Source: Castellaniella sp040276085 | GTDB taxonomy: Bacteria > Pseudomonadota > Gammaproteobacteria > Burkholderiales > Burkholderiaceae_B | Assembly (NCBI RefSeq): GCF_040276085.1 | Contig: NZ_JBELOK010000004.1 | Coordinates: 124,001 to 188,000, forward strand | Direction of reading: 5' to 3' | Length of the DNA: 64,000 nucleotides | Shown here: positions 1-8,391 of the stretch, one piece after another | Numbering within the stretch: the stretch's first letter is position 1 | Layout: every line of letters begins with the position of its first letter | Translations under genes and position numbers: made by a program | The notes under the pieces: model-generated | Database searches by the model: none | What the model was told of the DNA's origin: nothing | The model's input: the letters and a program-made list of their open reading frames with translations, nothing else

Positions 1-596
1 GAGATGGTCTGGAAGATCTCACGCACCACCCGAGGCGCCAACCCCAGGCTGGGCTCATCCAGCATCAATAGCGACGGTCGGGCCATCAGTGCCCGTCCCA
101 AGGCCAGCATCTGGCGCTCTCCGCCCGACAAGGTGCCGGCCGCCTGCCCGGCGCGCTCGTGCAAGCGCGGAAACAGGGCATACACATCATCCAGCGTGTC
201 GCGCCAGCCCCGCACACCAGCCCGATGCAGGCGAAACCCGCCCAGCAGCAGGTTATCGTGCACAGACATGCTGGCAAACAGCTCACGGCGCTCGGGCACA
301 AGCGTCAGCCCCAAGCCAACCCTTTGCTCGATATCCCAGCCCTGAACAGCCTGGCCCTGAAACAGAATCGATCCATGGCTCTGGCCTTTTGGAGGCAACG
401 CTCCCATCAGGGCGTTGAGCAAGGTGGATTTTCCCGCCCCATTGGCGCCAATCACCGTGACAATCTGGCCCTTGCCCACTTGCAGGTCGGTGGGATCCAG
501 TGCCGCCACTTTGCCATACTGCACCGTCAGGCCGGTGACCTGCAAAATTGAAGCATCCGGATGGTTCAAGGTTGTCTGATCCGTTAAGGGGGTCAT
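1..596 (-). CDS. livF: LivF-like ABC transporter ATP-binding protein (3' part cut by window edge)
   Basis: ATPase of a branched-chain amino acid type (HAAT) importer, acting on the inner face of the membrane. The visible 198 codons hold Walker A (GANGAGKST), the signature LSGGERQMLALGRAL and Walker B (LLMLDEPSLGL), with the LivF-typical LVPERRELFASMSV stretch between them. The ATG at 594-596 overlaps the stop of the LivM-LivG fusion (ATGA), so the two are translationally coupled. The C-terminus lies beyond position 1. Substrate cannot be read from the ATPase; amide or urea importers of the same family are possible. Confidence 0.93.
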   Translation of the reverse strand, partial: MTPLTDQTTLNHPDASILQVTGLTVQYGKVAALDPTDLQVGKGQIVTVIGANGAGKSTLLNALMGALPPKGQSHGSILFQGQAVQGWDIEQRVGLGLTLVPERRELFASMSVHDNLLLGGFRLHRAGVRGWRDTLDDVYALFPRLHERAGQAAGTLSGGERQMLALGRALMARPSLLMLDEPSLGLAPRVVREIFQTI

Positions 597-2491
597 GGGC
601 GTACCCCCGCAGCAGGCGCCTTGGGCAAGCCACTCGACGTGTCCGGAGCTGCCAGGGTAGCGGCTGCCGTGGCTGGGTCTGAGCCGGCAGGCGCCCCCCA
701 GGTTTCATCCAAGCCGCCCAGATAGGCCTCCAACACCGCCGGATTGCGCTGAATCTCGGACGGCACACCTTCGGCCAGCCGGGTGCCAAAATCCATCACC
801 AGCAGGTGATCGGTCAGATTCATCACAAAATCCATGTCGTGTTCTACCAGCAGCAGGCTCATGCCCTCCTGGCTCAATTGCTTAAGCACTGCCGACAGTG
901 CCTGTTTTTCTTGATAACGCAAGCCAGCCGCGGGCTCGTCGAGCAACAGCAAGGCGGGATCACCACACAGGGCACGCGCGATCTCAACAATGCGCTGACG
1001 GCCCAATGGCAGACTGCCCGCCGCGTGATCCATGACATCCCCCAAGCCCACGCGCTGCAGCTGTTGAGCAGCCTCGCGCAGCAACGAGGCCTCGCTGGCA
1101 CGATCCAATCGCAATGCAGCCTTGGCGACGCCTGCCCGGCTGCGCAAGTGGGCGCCCAGTGCCACGTTATCGAGCACGGACATATCCGACAACAACTGGA
1201 CATGCTGGAAGCTGCGCACCAGACCACGACGGGCAATCTCGTGCGCAGGCAGGCCGTCGATGGGCTGGCCCATAAAACGCACGTGGCCGCCACTGAGAGG
1301 CAACACCCCGCTGATGAGATTGAAAGTGGTACTTTTACCAGCCCCGTTGGGCCCGATCAGCCCCATGATCTCGCCGGCATTGAGATTAAAGCTGATATCG
1401 TTGACCGCCACCAGGCCGCCAAACTCTTTGCGTACCTGCTCGACTTCGAGCACCCGTTGTCCTGCTTCCGGCAATGATCGCTGTGGCAACGGGGCGGCAT
1501 CCAGGTACCAGGGCGCAGGCTTGACTGCAGTTGCCTGATGGCGTCCCAGCCAGCGGCCCAGGCGGGCAATCACCGGCCATATGCCGTCGCGGGCAAATTG
1601 CAGCACCAGGATCATCAGCACCCCAAATGCAAGCAGCTCGAGGTTGACGCTGGTGCCCACCAGGGCTGGCAACACGTTTTGCAGCTGGTCTTTGATGATG
1701 AGAATGCTGGCCGCACCGGCCACAGCCCCCCACACGCTGCCTGCGCCACCCACCACCGCCATGAACAGGTATTCGATGCCATAACCCAGACCAAACGGGC
1801 TGGGGCTGACGGCACGTTGCATATGTGCATACAGCCAGCCCGACACACTGCCCAGCAAGGCAGCATAGACAAACACCACCACCTTGTAATGTGCCAGATC
1901 CACACCAAAGGACTCGGCCATGGAGCCACTGCGCAAAGCGCGGATGGCCCGCCCTGCCCGGGAATCCAGCAAATTATGAGTGGCCCATAAGGCCAGCAGC
2001 AGCACAAGCCAGATCAGCAGGTACATCGACTGGGTACTGCCCAGCGACCAGCCGGCAATCGACAGCGCCGGGATGCCTGCGATACCGTCGTAGCGGCCGA
2101 GAAAATCCAGATTGCCATACAGGTAATACAACGCCAGGCACCAGGCCAGCGTGCACAGCGGCAGGTAATGGCCCGACAAGCGCAGCGTGATGGCTCCCAG
2201 GCCATAGGCCACCAGGCAGGTAAGCAACAGGCCGGCCAACAGGCCCAGCCAGGGCGATACACCCATTGCCGTAGACAGCCAGGCTGTGCTGTAGGCCCCC
2301 AGGCCCACAAAGGCAGACTGGCCAAACGATGTCATGCCGCCCACACCCGTCATTAGCACCAGCCCCAGTACCACCAGGCTATAAAGCCCGATGTAGTTCA
2401 TCTGGGTGATCCAGAACGGCGGCACTCCTGGCAGCCAGGGCAGGCATAACAGCACAGCTAGCGCCAGGGCCTGTATCCAGCGTCGCGACAT
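593..2491 (-). CDS. LivM permease fused to LivG ATPase
   Basis: One 632-residue polypeptide joins an inner-membrane permease (roughly residues 1-320, many hydrophobic helices, LivM-type GGxGSVWGAVAGA motif) to a LivG-type ATPase (about 345-600). The ATPase has Walker A GPNGAGKST and Walker B LLLLDEPAAGL. Its signature region reads LPLGRQRIVEIARAL, which differs from the usual LPYGxQRRLEIARAL. A proline- and alanine-rich tail of about 30 residues follows. It sits between livH (3 bp gap) and livF (ATGA overlap). LivM and LivG are usually separate proteins, but such fusions are known in this family, and I see no stop or frameshift at the junction. Confidence 0.93.
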   Translation of the reverse strand: MSRRWIQALALAVLLCLPWLPGVPPFWITQMNYIGLYSLVVLGLVLMTGVGGMTSFGQSAFVGLGAYSTAWLSTAMGVSPWLGLLAGLLLTCLVAYGLGAITLRLSGHYLPLCTLAWCLALYYLYGNLDFLGRYDGIAGIPALSIAGWSLGSTQSMYLLIWLVLLLALWATHNLLDSRAGRAIRALRSGSMAESFGVDLAHYKVVVFVYAALLGSVSGWLYAHMQRAVSPSPFGLGYGIEYLFMAVVGGAGSVWGAVAGAASILIIKDQLQNVLPALVGTSVNLELLAFGVLMILVLQFARDGIWPVIARLGRWLGRHQATAVKPAPWYLDAAPLPQRSLPEAGQRVLEVEQVRKEFGGLVAVNDISFNLNAGEIMGLIGPNGAGKSTTFNLISGVLPLSGGHVRFMGQPIDGLPAHEIARRGLVRSFQHVQLLSDMSVLDNVALGAHLRSRAGVAKAALRLDRASEASLLREAAQQLQRVGLGDVMDHAAGSLPLGRQRIVEIARALCGDPALLLLDEPAAGLRYQEKQALSAVLKQLSQEGMSLLLVEHDMDFVMNLTDHLLVMDFGTRLAEGVPSEIQRNPAVLEAYLGGLDETWGAPAGSDPATAAATLAAPDTSSGLPKAPAAGVRP

Positions 2492-2494
2492 GGC

Positions 2495-3532
2495 TCAGTC
2501 CTCCTCGTCGAGCTGAACACTGCCAAACGAGCGCCACAGCAGCACCGGGATAATCAGCGTAAACACGATCGCCTCTTTAAAGGGGCTGGCCCAAAATGAG
2601 GAAAAGGCCTCAAGCACACCCACAAACAGGGCCCCCGCAGCCGCGATGGGATAACTGACCAGCCCGCCAAAAATAGCGGCGACAAACCCCTTGAGCCCAA
2701 TCAGGAAGCCGGTGTCATAGTAAATGGTGGTAATGGCGGCAATCAGCATGCCCGACAAGGCCCCGATGGCAGCCGCCAAGGTGAATGTCAGGCTGCCCGC
2801 CATGCGCGTGCTGATGCCCACCAACCGGGCCCCGCGCCGGTTGACGGCGGTGGCACGCAAGGCGCGGCCATACAGGGTACGGCCAAAAAACAGCCACAGC
2901 GCGGCAATCAGCGCAGCACAAAGCGCCAGCACAGCAAAGGTCTGTGCTGTCCATTGCACCGGGCCGATCTGGATGCTGCCCTCAAGCAGTGCCGGCGTAC
3001 GCCAGCCTTCGGCGCCAAAAAAGATCAGGCCCAGGCCAGTCAGTGCAAAATGCACGGCCACTGAGATGATAAGCAGTACCAGTACGCTGGCCTGCTCTAC
3101 GGGCTGATATACCAGGCGGTAAATCATCGGCCCCATGGGGATGACCAGCGCCAATGCAAACAACACCCGCACCAACAGCGGCACATCCGGCCCCGCCACC
3201 CAGGGCGACATCCACAACAGAACCAGCGGCAGCACCAGTGCCCAAAGCACGGTGCGACCCAACCCACGCCATTGCCCGGATCGCCAGGCCGAGAATGCCT
3301 CGACCAGCAATACCAGCCCCCCCAGCAGCACCAGCAAATAGGCTGTGCCAGGCACCTTGCCATTGGCCAGAAACGCCAGTGACAAGGCACCAAAGGTGAC
3401 GAACTCACCCTGGGGAATAAAAATAACCCGGGTGACCAGGAACACCAGAACCAGCGCCAGCCCCAAAAGGGCATAAATGGCGCCGTTCAGGATGCCGTCC
3501 TGCAGGAGAATCAGGGCAATGGTTAAATCCAT
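2495..3532 (-). CDS. livH: LivH-like branched-chain amino acid ABC transporter permease
   Basis: Inner-membrane permease, 345 residues from the ATG at 3530-3532. I preferred this start because MDLTIALILLQDGILNGAIY matches the usual LivH N-terminus; 14 more residues are possible upstream. The IPQGEFVTFGAL and GLKGFVAAIFGGL segments are typical of LivH. It is longer than E. coli LivH (308) through an extra hydrophobic and charged stretch around residues 85-130. It lies 7 bp after the binding-protein gene and 3 bp before the LivM-LivG fusion, so one transcript is likely. Confidence 0.9.
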   Translation of the reverse strand: MDLTIALILLQDGILNGAIYALLGLALVLVFLVTRVIFIPQGEFVTFGALSLAFLANGKVPGTAYLLVLLGGLVLLVEAFSAWRSGQWRGLGRTVLWALVLPLVLLWMSPWVAGPDVPLLVRVLFALALVIPMGPMIYRLVYQPVEQASVLVLLIISVAVHFALTGLGLIFFGAEGWRTPALLEGSIQIGPVQWTAQTFAVLALCAALIAALWLFFGRTLYGRALRATAVNRRGARLVGISTRMAGSLTFTLAAAIGALSGMLIAAITTIYYDTGFLIGLKGFVAAIFGGLVSYPIAAAGALFVGVLEAFSSFWASPFKEAIVFTLIIPVLLWRSFGSVQLDEED

Positions 3533-3539
3533 GACAGGT

Positions 3540-4709
3540 TTAGAGATTCGGCTGGTATGTCCACTTGCCATCAACCACCTTGACCATCACCCGGCCACGC
3601 GCATCCAGGCCAGCATGTTCGGTGGGGCTCATGGTGAAAATCCCCTGAGACGCCGGCAGCTCTTTGACTTGCTCGAGGGCGTCACGCAACGCTGAACGGA
3701 ACTCTGGCGTCCCGGGCTTGGCACCGGTTTTCAGGGCACGCGGGATCGCATCCTGAATCAACTGGCCCGCATCCCACATATGTCCGCCAAAGGTGTTGGT
3801 AGACCCCACACCGTATTTGGCCTCGTAGGCTTTGACATACACCAGTGCGCTTTTCTTGACCGGATTGCTGTCAGGCAACTGGGCCGCCACCAGCAGGGGG
3901 CCGGCCGGCAGGATCATGCCTTCGCAGGCCTTGGCGCACACGCGCAACACATCGTTATTGGCCGCACCGTGTGTTTGATAGATCTGGCCCTTGTAGCCAC
4001 GCTCGACCAGCTCGCGCTGGGGTAGTGCCACCGGCGTGCCGGACGCGGCAATCAGGATGCCATCAGGCTTGGCCGACAACAATTTGAGCACCTGCCCTGT
4101 GACACTGGTATCGGGCCGGGCGAAACGCTCGGCAGCCACCACTTTGATGCCCTTGGCTTGCGCGGCGACTTTCATTTCCTGCAGCCAGCCATCACCGTAG
4201 GCATCGCTAAAGCCGATGAAGCCAAGGGTTTTGATGTTTTGCTTGACCATGGCATCGGCCAGGGCCCCCGCCATCAGGGCATCGTTTTGGGGCGTCTTGA
4301 AGACCCATTTGCGCGGGCCGTCTACGGGCTGTACCAGCTTGGCGTTGGCGGCCACGCTGATCATGGGCGTACCGGTTTCGGCAGCCACATCCGACATGGC
4401 CAGGGAAGCAGGTGTCACGGAGGTGCCCAGCACCACATCCACGTGGTCCTCAGCCGTGAACTTGCGGATGTTTTTCACCGCCTGGGTGGTATCCGTGGCG
4501 TCGTCCAGCACGATGTATTCCACAGACTCGCCACCAATTTTGGTAGGCAGTAACGCCACTGTGTCTCGCTCGGGGATGCCCAAGGACGCCGCCGGCCCGG
4601 TGGCCGACACGGTAACCCCTACCTTGATTTGTGCTGACACGGCCAGTGGCAAGGCTGCCAGCAGGGCCGCTGCGCCCAGGGTGAGGCGAAAGGAACGTGC
4701 AAATGTCAT
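3540..4709 (-). CDS. Periplasmic binding protein of the HAAT ABC transporter
   Basis: Type I periplasmic binding protein (Peripla_BP_6 / LivJ-like), 389 residues. The start at 4707-4709 is preceded by GGAG at suitable spacing and begins a clear signal peptide (MTFARSFRLTLGAAALLAAL, cleavage after VSAQ). The mature part starts IKVGVTVSATGPAASLG, the standard opening of this family. It is the first gene of the operon, so it probably sets the ligand range for the LivH, LivMG and LivF set downstream. LivJ-like proteins also bind amides, urea and aromatic acids, so branched-chain amino acids are only the default guess. Confidence 0.9.
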   Translation of the reverse strand: MTFARSFRLTLGAAALLAALPLAVSAQIKVGVTVSATGPAASLGIPERDTVALLPTKIGGESVEYIVLDDATDTTQAVKNIRKFTAEDHVDVVLGTSVTPASLAMSDVAAETGTPMISVAANAKLVQPVDGPRKWVFKTPQNDALMAGALADAMVKQNIKTLGFIGFSDAYGDGWLQEMKVAAQAKGIKVVAAERFARPDTSVTGQVLKLLSAKPDGILIAASGTPVALPQRELVERGYKGQIYQTHGAANNDVLRVCAKACEGMILPAGPLLVAAQLPDSNPVKKSALVYVKAYEAKYGVGSTNTFGGHMWDAGQLIQDAIPRALKTGAKPGTPEFRSALRDALEQVKELPASQGIFTMSPTEHAGLDARGRVMVKVVDGKWTYQPNL

Positions 4710-4973
4710 GCTTGTCTCCGTGGAAGTTGGGCGGCGTCCGACACAAGCGGCATACTGCCCCGGTAATTTTTTGTTGCCGTGCAATTGAAGATTACAAAAC
4801 CGGCCAATTTCGGCATGAATTATGATCGGCGGTCATATTATCGCAGGCTGCCGCAATTTGCTGCTCAATACAGCCCATGCAAACCCTGACAATCAAAATG
4901 CAACCTGGCGTGACTGCGGGGGACAAGCTTGAAAAACTCGTTTACTATAAGCAGCTTACAGGTTTAAACGTAC

Positions 4974-5381
4974 ATGGCTGTTTTTGTGGATAAAGATACA
5001 CACACCGACGCCCATTGGCGCCAGCAGCTCTCGGCAGATGAGTTTGCCGTCACCCGCCTCAAGCACACTGAACGCCCCTTTACCGGCCGCTACTGGGACA
5101 ACCAACAAGCCGGCACCTATGTGTGCGTGTGCTGCAACACCCCACTGTTTGTGTCCGACACCAAATTCGACGCAGGCTGCGGCTGGCCCAGCTATTTCGA
5201 GCCCGTCAGCCCCGACTGCATCCTCGAAGAACGCGACACCAGCCACGGCATGGTGCGCACTGAAACTTTGTGCGCCAACTGCGGTGCACACTTGGGGCAC
5301 GTGTTTCCGGACGGCCCGCCGCCCACAGGCCGGCGTTATTGCATCAACTCTCTTTCTCTCAAGTTCATCCCGGCCGAATGA
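4974..5381 (+). CDS. msrB: Peptide-methionine (R)-S-oxide reductase MsrB
   Basis: Reduces the R epimer of methionine sulfoxide in oxidised proteins. The 135-residue protein has the two structural zinc pairs C51-x2-C54 and C100-x2-C103, the GCGWPSYF motif, and catalytic C123 in RYCINSLSL. The start ATG is followed by a typical N-terminus and no signal peptide, so it should be cytoplasmic. Its stop overlaps the yciB start (ATGA), making it the first gene of a four-gene coupled operon with yciB, bolA and a PpiC-type isomerase. Confidence 0.97.
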   Translation: MAVFVDKDTHTDAHWRQQLSADEFAVTRLKHTERPFTGRYWDNQQAGTYVCVCCNTPLFVSDTKFDAGCGWPSYFEPVSPDCILEERDTSHGMVRTETLCANCGAHLGHVFPDGPPPTGRRYCINSLSLKFIPAE

Positions 5382-5965
5382 AAAAATTTCTCTTCGACCT
5401 TTTCCCGCTGATCCTGTTTTTTGTCGCATTCAAGTTTGCCGACATCTACGTGGCCACCGGGGCCGCCATGGCCGCAGCCATCGGCCAGATCCTATGGCTG
5501 CGGCTCACACACCGCGCCATCGAACCCACACACTGGATCAATCTGTCGGTGATCGTCATCTTTGGCGGCGCCACGCTGCTGTTTCACGACGACACCTTCA
5601 TCAAATGGAAACCCACGGTGCTGTATTGGCTGTTTGCCGGTATTTTGCTGGGTGCACGCCTGTTTATGGGACGCAATCTGATGCGCCGTTTGATGGGCGA
5701 TAAAGTTGCCCTGCCCGAGGCTGCCTGGAGCCGCCTGAACGACAGCTGGGCTGTATTCTTCATTGCTTCGGGCGCGCTTAATCTATACGTGGCGTTCTCG
5801 GGCCGTTTTACCGAAGCACAGTGGGTCAATTTCAAGGTGTTTGGCCTGATGATCCTGCTGCTGCTGTTTGTGGTGGTGCAGTCTGTCTGGCTGGGCCGCC
5901 ACATTCAGGCCGATCACGCCTCGGGTAACGCCCAGGCCCCGACCAACAGCAACGACCCCACATGA
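5378..5965 (+). CDS. yciB: YciB/IspZ inner-membrane septation protein
   Basis: A 195-residue polytopic inner-membrane protein of the YciB (intracellular septation A) family, linked to cell envelope and septum synthesis. It opens MKKFLFDLFPLILFFVAFK, the family hallmark, and has about five hydrophobic helices. HDDTFIKWKPTVLYW and the LNDSWAVFF region are also conserved. I chose the start at 5378 because it overlaps the msrB stop and restores the family N-terminus; a longer reading from 5270 has no family support. Its stop overlaps the bolA start by ATGA. Confidence 0.95.
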   Translation: MKKFLFDLFPLILFFVAFKFADIYVATGAAMAAAIGQILWLRLTHRAIEPTHWINLSVIVIFGGATLLFHDDTFIKWKPTVLYWLFAGILLGARLFMGRNLMRRLMGDKVALPEAAWSRLNDSWAVFFIASGALNLYVAFSGRFTEAQWVNFKVFGLMILLLLFVVVQSVWLGRHIQADHASGNAQAPTNSNDPT

Positions 5966-6267
5966 GCCCCACCCTGCCTCTACCTGCGGCAGACACAGAT
6001 CTCCCGCAGCTACTGCATCAGCGGCTGCAGGCATTAGCACCACAGGTGCTGAATCTGACCGACGAATCCCATCTGCATGCGGGCCACGCGGGCGCCAAAA
6101 ACGGCGCACGGCACTTTCGCGTGCAAATCATGTCCAAACAATTTGAGGGGCTCGGAACCCTTGCGCGCCATCGGCTTGTGTATGATTGCGTGCGGGATCT
6201 GATGCCTCATCCGATTCATGCGCTGGCCATCGAGGCCGGCACCACCCCCAAAGAAGGACTTTCATGA
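5962..6267 (+). CDS. BolA family protein
   Basis: A 101-residue BolA-like protein. The family partners monothiol glutaredoxins in iron-sulfur and iron handling and can act as a transcription regulator. The core DESHLHAGH, then HFRVQIMSKQFEG, then RHRLVYDCVRDLMPHPIHALAI matches the BolA fold with its conserved RHRxVY segment. It is coupled by ATGA overlaps both to yciB before it and to the peptidyl-prolyl isomerase after it. Confidence 0.94.
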   Translation: MSPTLPLPAADTDLPQLLHQRLQALAPQVLNLTDESHLHAGHAGAKNGARHFRVQIMSKQFEGLGTLARHRLVYDCVRDLMPHPIHALAIEAGTTPKEGLS

Positions 6268-7058
6268 AACGTATCGCTGTTGTCGCGCTGGCTTGCTCGC
6301 TGGCTTTACCCGTCTATGCCAAAGACCTCGTCACCGTCAACGGGCAGGGGATCTCTCAAGAAAAATTTGACCAATTTGTGAGCCTGCTGGTTACTCAAGG
6401 CGCCAAGGATTCACCCCAACTGCGTGATCAGGTAAAACAAGAGATGATCAACCGCCTGGTGGCCGTGCAAGCCGCCAAAAAGGCTGGTCTGGATAAAGAC
6501 CCCGCCGTGAAGCAGGAAACTGAACTGGCCAGCCAAAGCATTTTGGTCCGTGCCCTGATGGCCAAGTACCTGAAAGACAATCCGGTAACCGAAGCTGATC
6601 TGCAAAAAGAGTACGACAGCATCAAGGCCGAACAAGCGGACCACAAAGAGTACAAGCTGCGCCACATCCTGGTAAAAGAAGAAGCCCAGGCCAAGGCCCT
6701 CATCAAATCCATCAAAGCTAAAAAGGTTACCTTTGAAGCTGCGGCCAAAAAGGATTCGATCGACACGGGCAGTGGTAAAAACGGCGGCGAACTTGGCTGG
6801 GGGCCCACCAGCAACTATGTTCCCGAGTTTGCCCAAGCAGTTGAAAGCATGAAAAAAGGCGACATCAGCAGTGAACCGGTGAAAACCCAGTTTGGCTGGC
6901 ATATCATCCAGGTAGAGGATGTCCGTCCGGTGGCCTTCCCCTCATTTGAAGAAGCCAAGCCCCAGCTCGAAGAAATGATGCGCCAACAAGCGCTGTCCGG
7001 TTATCAGAAAGGCCTGATGAAAGACGCCAAGATCGAAGACGATAGCGCCGCCAAGTAA
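6264..7058 (+). CDS. Periplasmic parvulin-type peptidyl-prolyl isomerase (PpiC/SurA family)
   Basis: A 264-residue exported folding factor. The ATG at 6264 overlaps the bolA stop and begins a 19-residue signal peptide (cleavage after VYA). Residues 20-125 form a SurA-like helical N-domain. A single parvulin domain follows, starting EYKLRHILVKEEAQAKALI, with GGELGWGPTSNYVPEFAQA and TQFGWHIIQVED. A rho-independent terminator lies 22 bp after the stop. The protein is highly charged and lysine-rich. Confidence 0.94.
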   Translation: MKRIAVVALACSLALPVYAKDLVTVNGQGISQEKFDQFVSLLVTQGAKDSPQLRDQVKQEMINRLVAVQAAKKAGLDKDPAVKQETELASQSILVRALMAKYLKDNPVTEADLQKEYDSIKAEQADHKEYKLRHILVKEEAQAKALIKSIKAKKVTFEAAAKKDSIDTGSGKNGGELGWGPTSNYVPEFAQAVESMKKGDISSEPVKTQFGWHIIQVEDVRPVAFPSFEEAKPQLEEMMRQQALSGYQKGLMKDAKIEDDSAAK

Positions 7059-7080
7059 AGTTTCTGGTAACAGCAGTAAA

Positions 7081-7114
7081 AACAAGGGCCTCGCAAGAGG
7101 CCCTTGTTTTATTT
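7081..7114. terminator. Rho-independent terminator between convergent ppiC-like gene and wrbA
   Basis: A perfect 12-bp stem (7081-7092 with 7097-7108, loop GCAA) is followed on the + strand by TTATTT. It ends the msrB-yciB-bolA-ppiC operon. A-runs on the left side (AAAAACAAGG) mean it may also serve wrbA on the minus strand. Confidence 0.9.
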
Positions 7115-7128
7115 ACAAGCCGGCTGTA

Positions 7129-7719
7129 TCAAGCCAGCTTTTCTGCAAACTGCACGAGACGGCGCGCCTGGTGGCCAATGGCCGCCTTGACGTCATCAGT
7201 AAACGGCTTGCCCTGTGTGTGGCTATAGCCGTAAGGGTTACCGCCTACCTTGAAAATAGAGGGGTCTGTAAACCCGGGGGCCACGACAATACTGCCCCAA
7301 TGGCAAACAGTGGCGTAAAACGACAAAATAGTAGCCTCCTGGCCACCGTGATCGTTTTGCGCCGAGGACATTGCCGATATGGCCTTATTGGCCAGGCCGC
7401 CTTTGGCCCATAGACCACCAAGGGTATCAATAAAGGCACGCATCTGGCTGGCCATCACACCAAAACGCGTGGGGCACGAAAACAGATATGCATTGGCCCA
7501 TTCCATATCGGCAGCCGTGGCGGCGGGCACATCGGCGGTTTTGTCGGCCTGGGCTTTCCAGGCTTCTTGGCCGGCCACTACCGCAGCAGGTGCGGTTTCG
7601 GGTGCTTTTATCAAGCGGACCTCCGCGCCTGCTGCACGCGCTGCTTCGGCTGCAATCGACGCCATCTGGTAATTGGTGCCATACGTAGAGTAATAAATAA
7701 TCGCAAGACGAACGGACAT
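7129..7719 (-). CDS. wrbA: WrbA-type NAD(P)H:quinone oxidoreductase
   Basis: Flavodoxin-like FMN enzyme of 196 residues that reduces quinones by two electrons. It has the FMN phosphate loop YYSTYGTNYQMA at the N-terminus, the PTRFGVMASQMRAFIDTLGGLW motif and FYATVCHWGSIVVAPGF, all WrbA features. Its start is followed at once by the normal N-terminus MSVRLAIIYYSTYG with GGAG upstream. A terminator lies between it and the upstream BON lipoprotein gene, so it probably has its own promoter. Confidence 0.94.
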   Translation of the reverse strand: MSVRLAIIYYSTYGTNYQMASIAAEAARAAGAEVRLIKAPETAPAAVVAGQEAWKAQADKTADVPAATAADMEWANAYLFSCPTRFGVMASQMRAFIDTLGGLWAKGGLANKAISAMSSAQNDHGGQEATILSFYATVCHWGSIVVAPGFTDPSIFKVGGNPYGYSHTQGKPFTDDVKAAIGHQARRLVQFAEKLA

Positions 7720-7728
7720 AGGAGCTCC

Positions 7729-7759
7729 AAAAAAACAGTGACGCCCGCAAAGGCGTCAC
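7729..7759 (-). terminator. Rho-independent terminator of the BON lipoprotein gene
   Basis: Perfect 8-bp stem GTGACGCC / GGCGTCAC (7738-7745 and 7752-7759). On the minus strand it is followed by TGTTTTTTT (7729-7737). It lies 47 bp past the BON gene stop and just ahead of wrbA. Confidence 0.85.
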
Positions 7760-7805
7760 AGGCAGCGGCGCAATAATCTTTTGCGCCCCAAAAGCAGGCG
7801 GAAGA

Positions 7806-8126
7806 TCAGGGCTTCACGATGAGGTTATTATGCACTGAAGTGACGCCTTTGACTCTACTGGCAATCGCTCCCGCACGATCTTTTTCGTTCTGGTCTTTGA
7901 CAAAGCCAGACAGCTGAACAACACCGCCGTCCATGGTTTTGACGCTAATAGCCGTAGCGGAAGTCATGGGATCTTCGGCCAGCTTGGCCTTAACCTGCGC
8001 AGTTACCGCAGACCCATCGATATACTCTCCCATTGTTTCCTGATTGTTCGCAACCGAACAACCTGCCAGCATCACAGCCGATGCAGCCGAAAAGGCAGCG
8101 ACCATCAAAGCGCGAGTGATTCTCAT
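7806..8126 (-). CDS. BON-domain lipoprotein (OsmY-like)
   Basis: A 106-residue outer-membrane or periplasmic lipoprotein. The signal peptide ends in a lipobox LAGC with the modified cysteine at residue 23. Residues 40-106 form one BON domain (VTAQVKAKLAEDPMTSATAI, then GGVVQLSGFV, then VTSVHNNLIV). BON domains bind phospholipid and occur in osmotic and envelope stress proteins. It stands alone, with a terminator behind it. The exact role is not readable from sequence. Confidence 0.9.
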   Translation of the reverse strand: MRITRALMVAAFSAASAVMLAGCSVANNQETMGEYIDGSAVTAQVKAKLAEDPMTSATAISVKTMDGGVVQLSGFVKDQNEKDRAGAIASRVKGVTSVHNNLIVKP

Positions 8127-8336
8127 GGTTTTTAGCTCCTTGAAGTGTGCTTACATGTTACCCGTGACGCCTTTTATGATGGCTACCAGTTGCGACGTAG
8201 TCTCACCAAACTGTAACAACAGCATAAAACGATCTTAATTCTTCGATATTCAGCAGGAAATCACCACTCCGGCCTCAGACCCAAGTGCAGGCATGGCAGC
8301 ACAAACTGCGTAGCGGGTTTTGCTCCGATGCGATAC

Positions 8337-8365
8337 TATATTTATATAAGAAATATATTTATATC
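8337..8365. promoter_or_regulatory. AT-rich repeated operator ahead of the persulfide dioxygenase gene
   Basis: The 10-mer ATATTTATAT occurs twice in direct orientation at 8338-8347 and 8355-8364, a 17-bp period, inside an otherwise GC-rich region. It lies 27-54 bp before the ATG at 8392. ArsR-type sulfide sensors (BigR/SqrR/YgaV) bind AT-rich imperfect palindromes ahead of homologous genes, so a similar control is plausible. No such regulator gene is visible in this window. The repeat may also contain the -10 element. Confidence 0.55.
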
Positions 8366-8391
8366 TTCGCGTAATATAGGAGTGCGTAATT

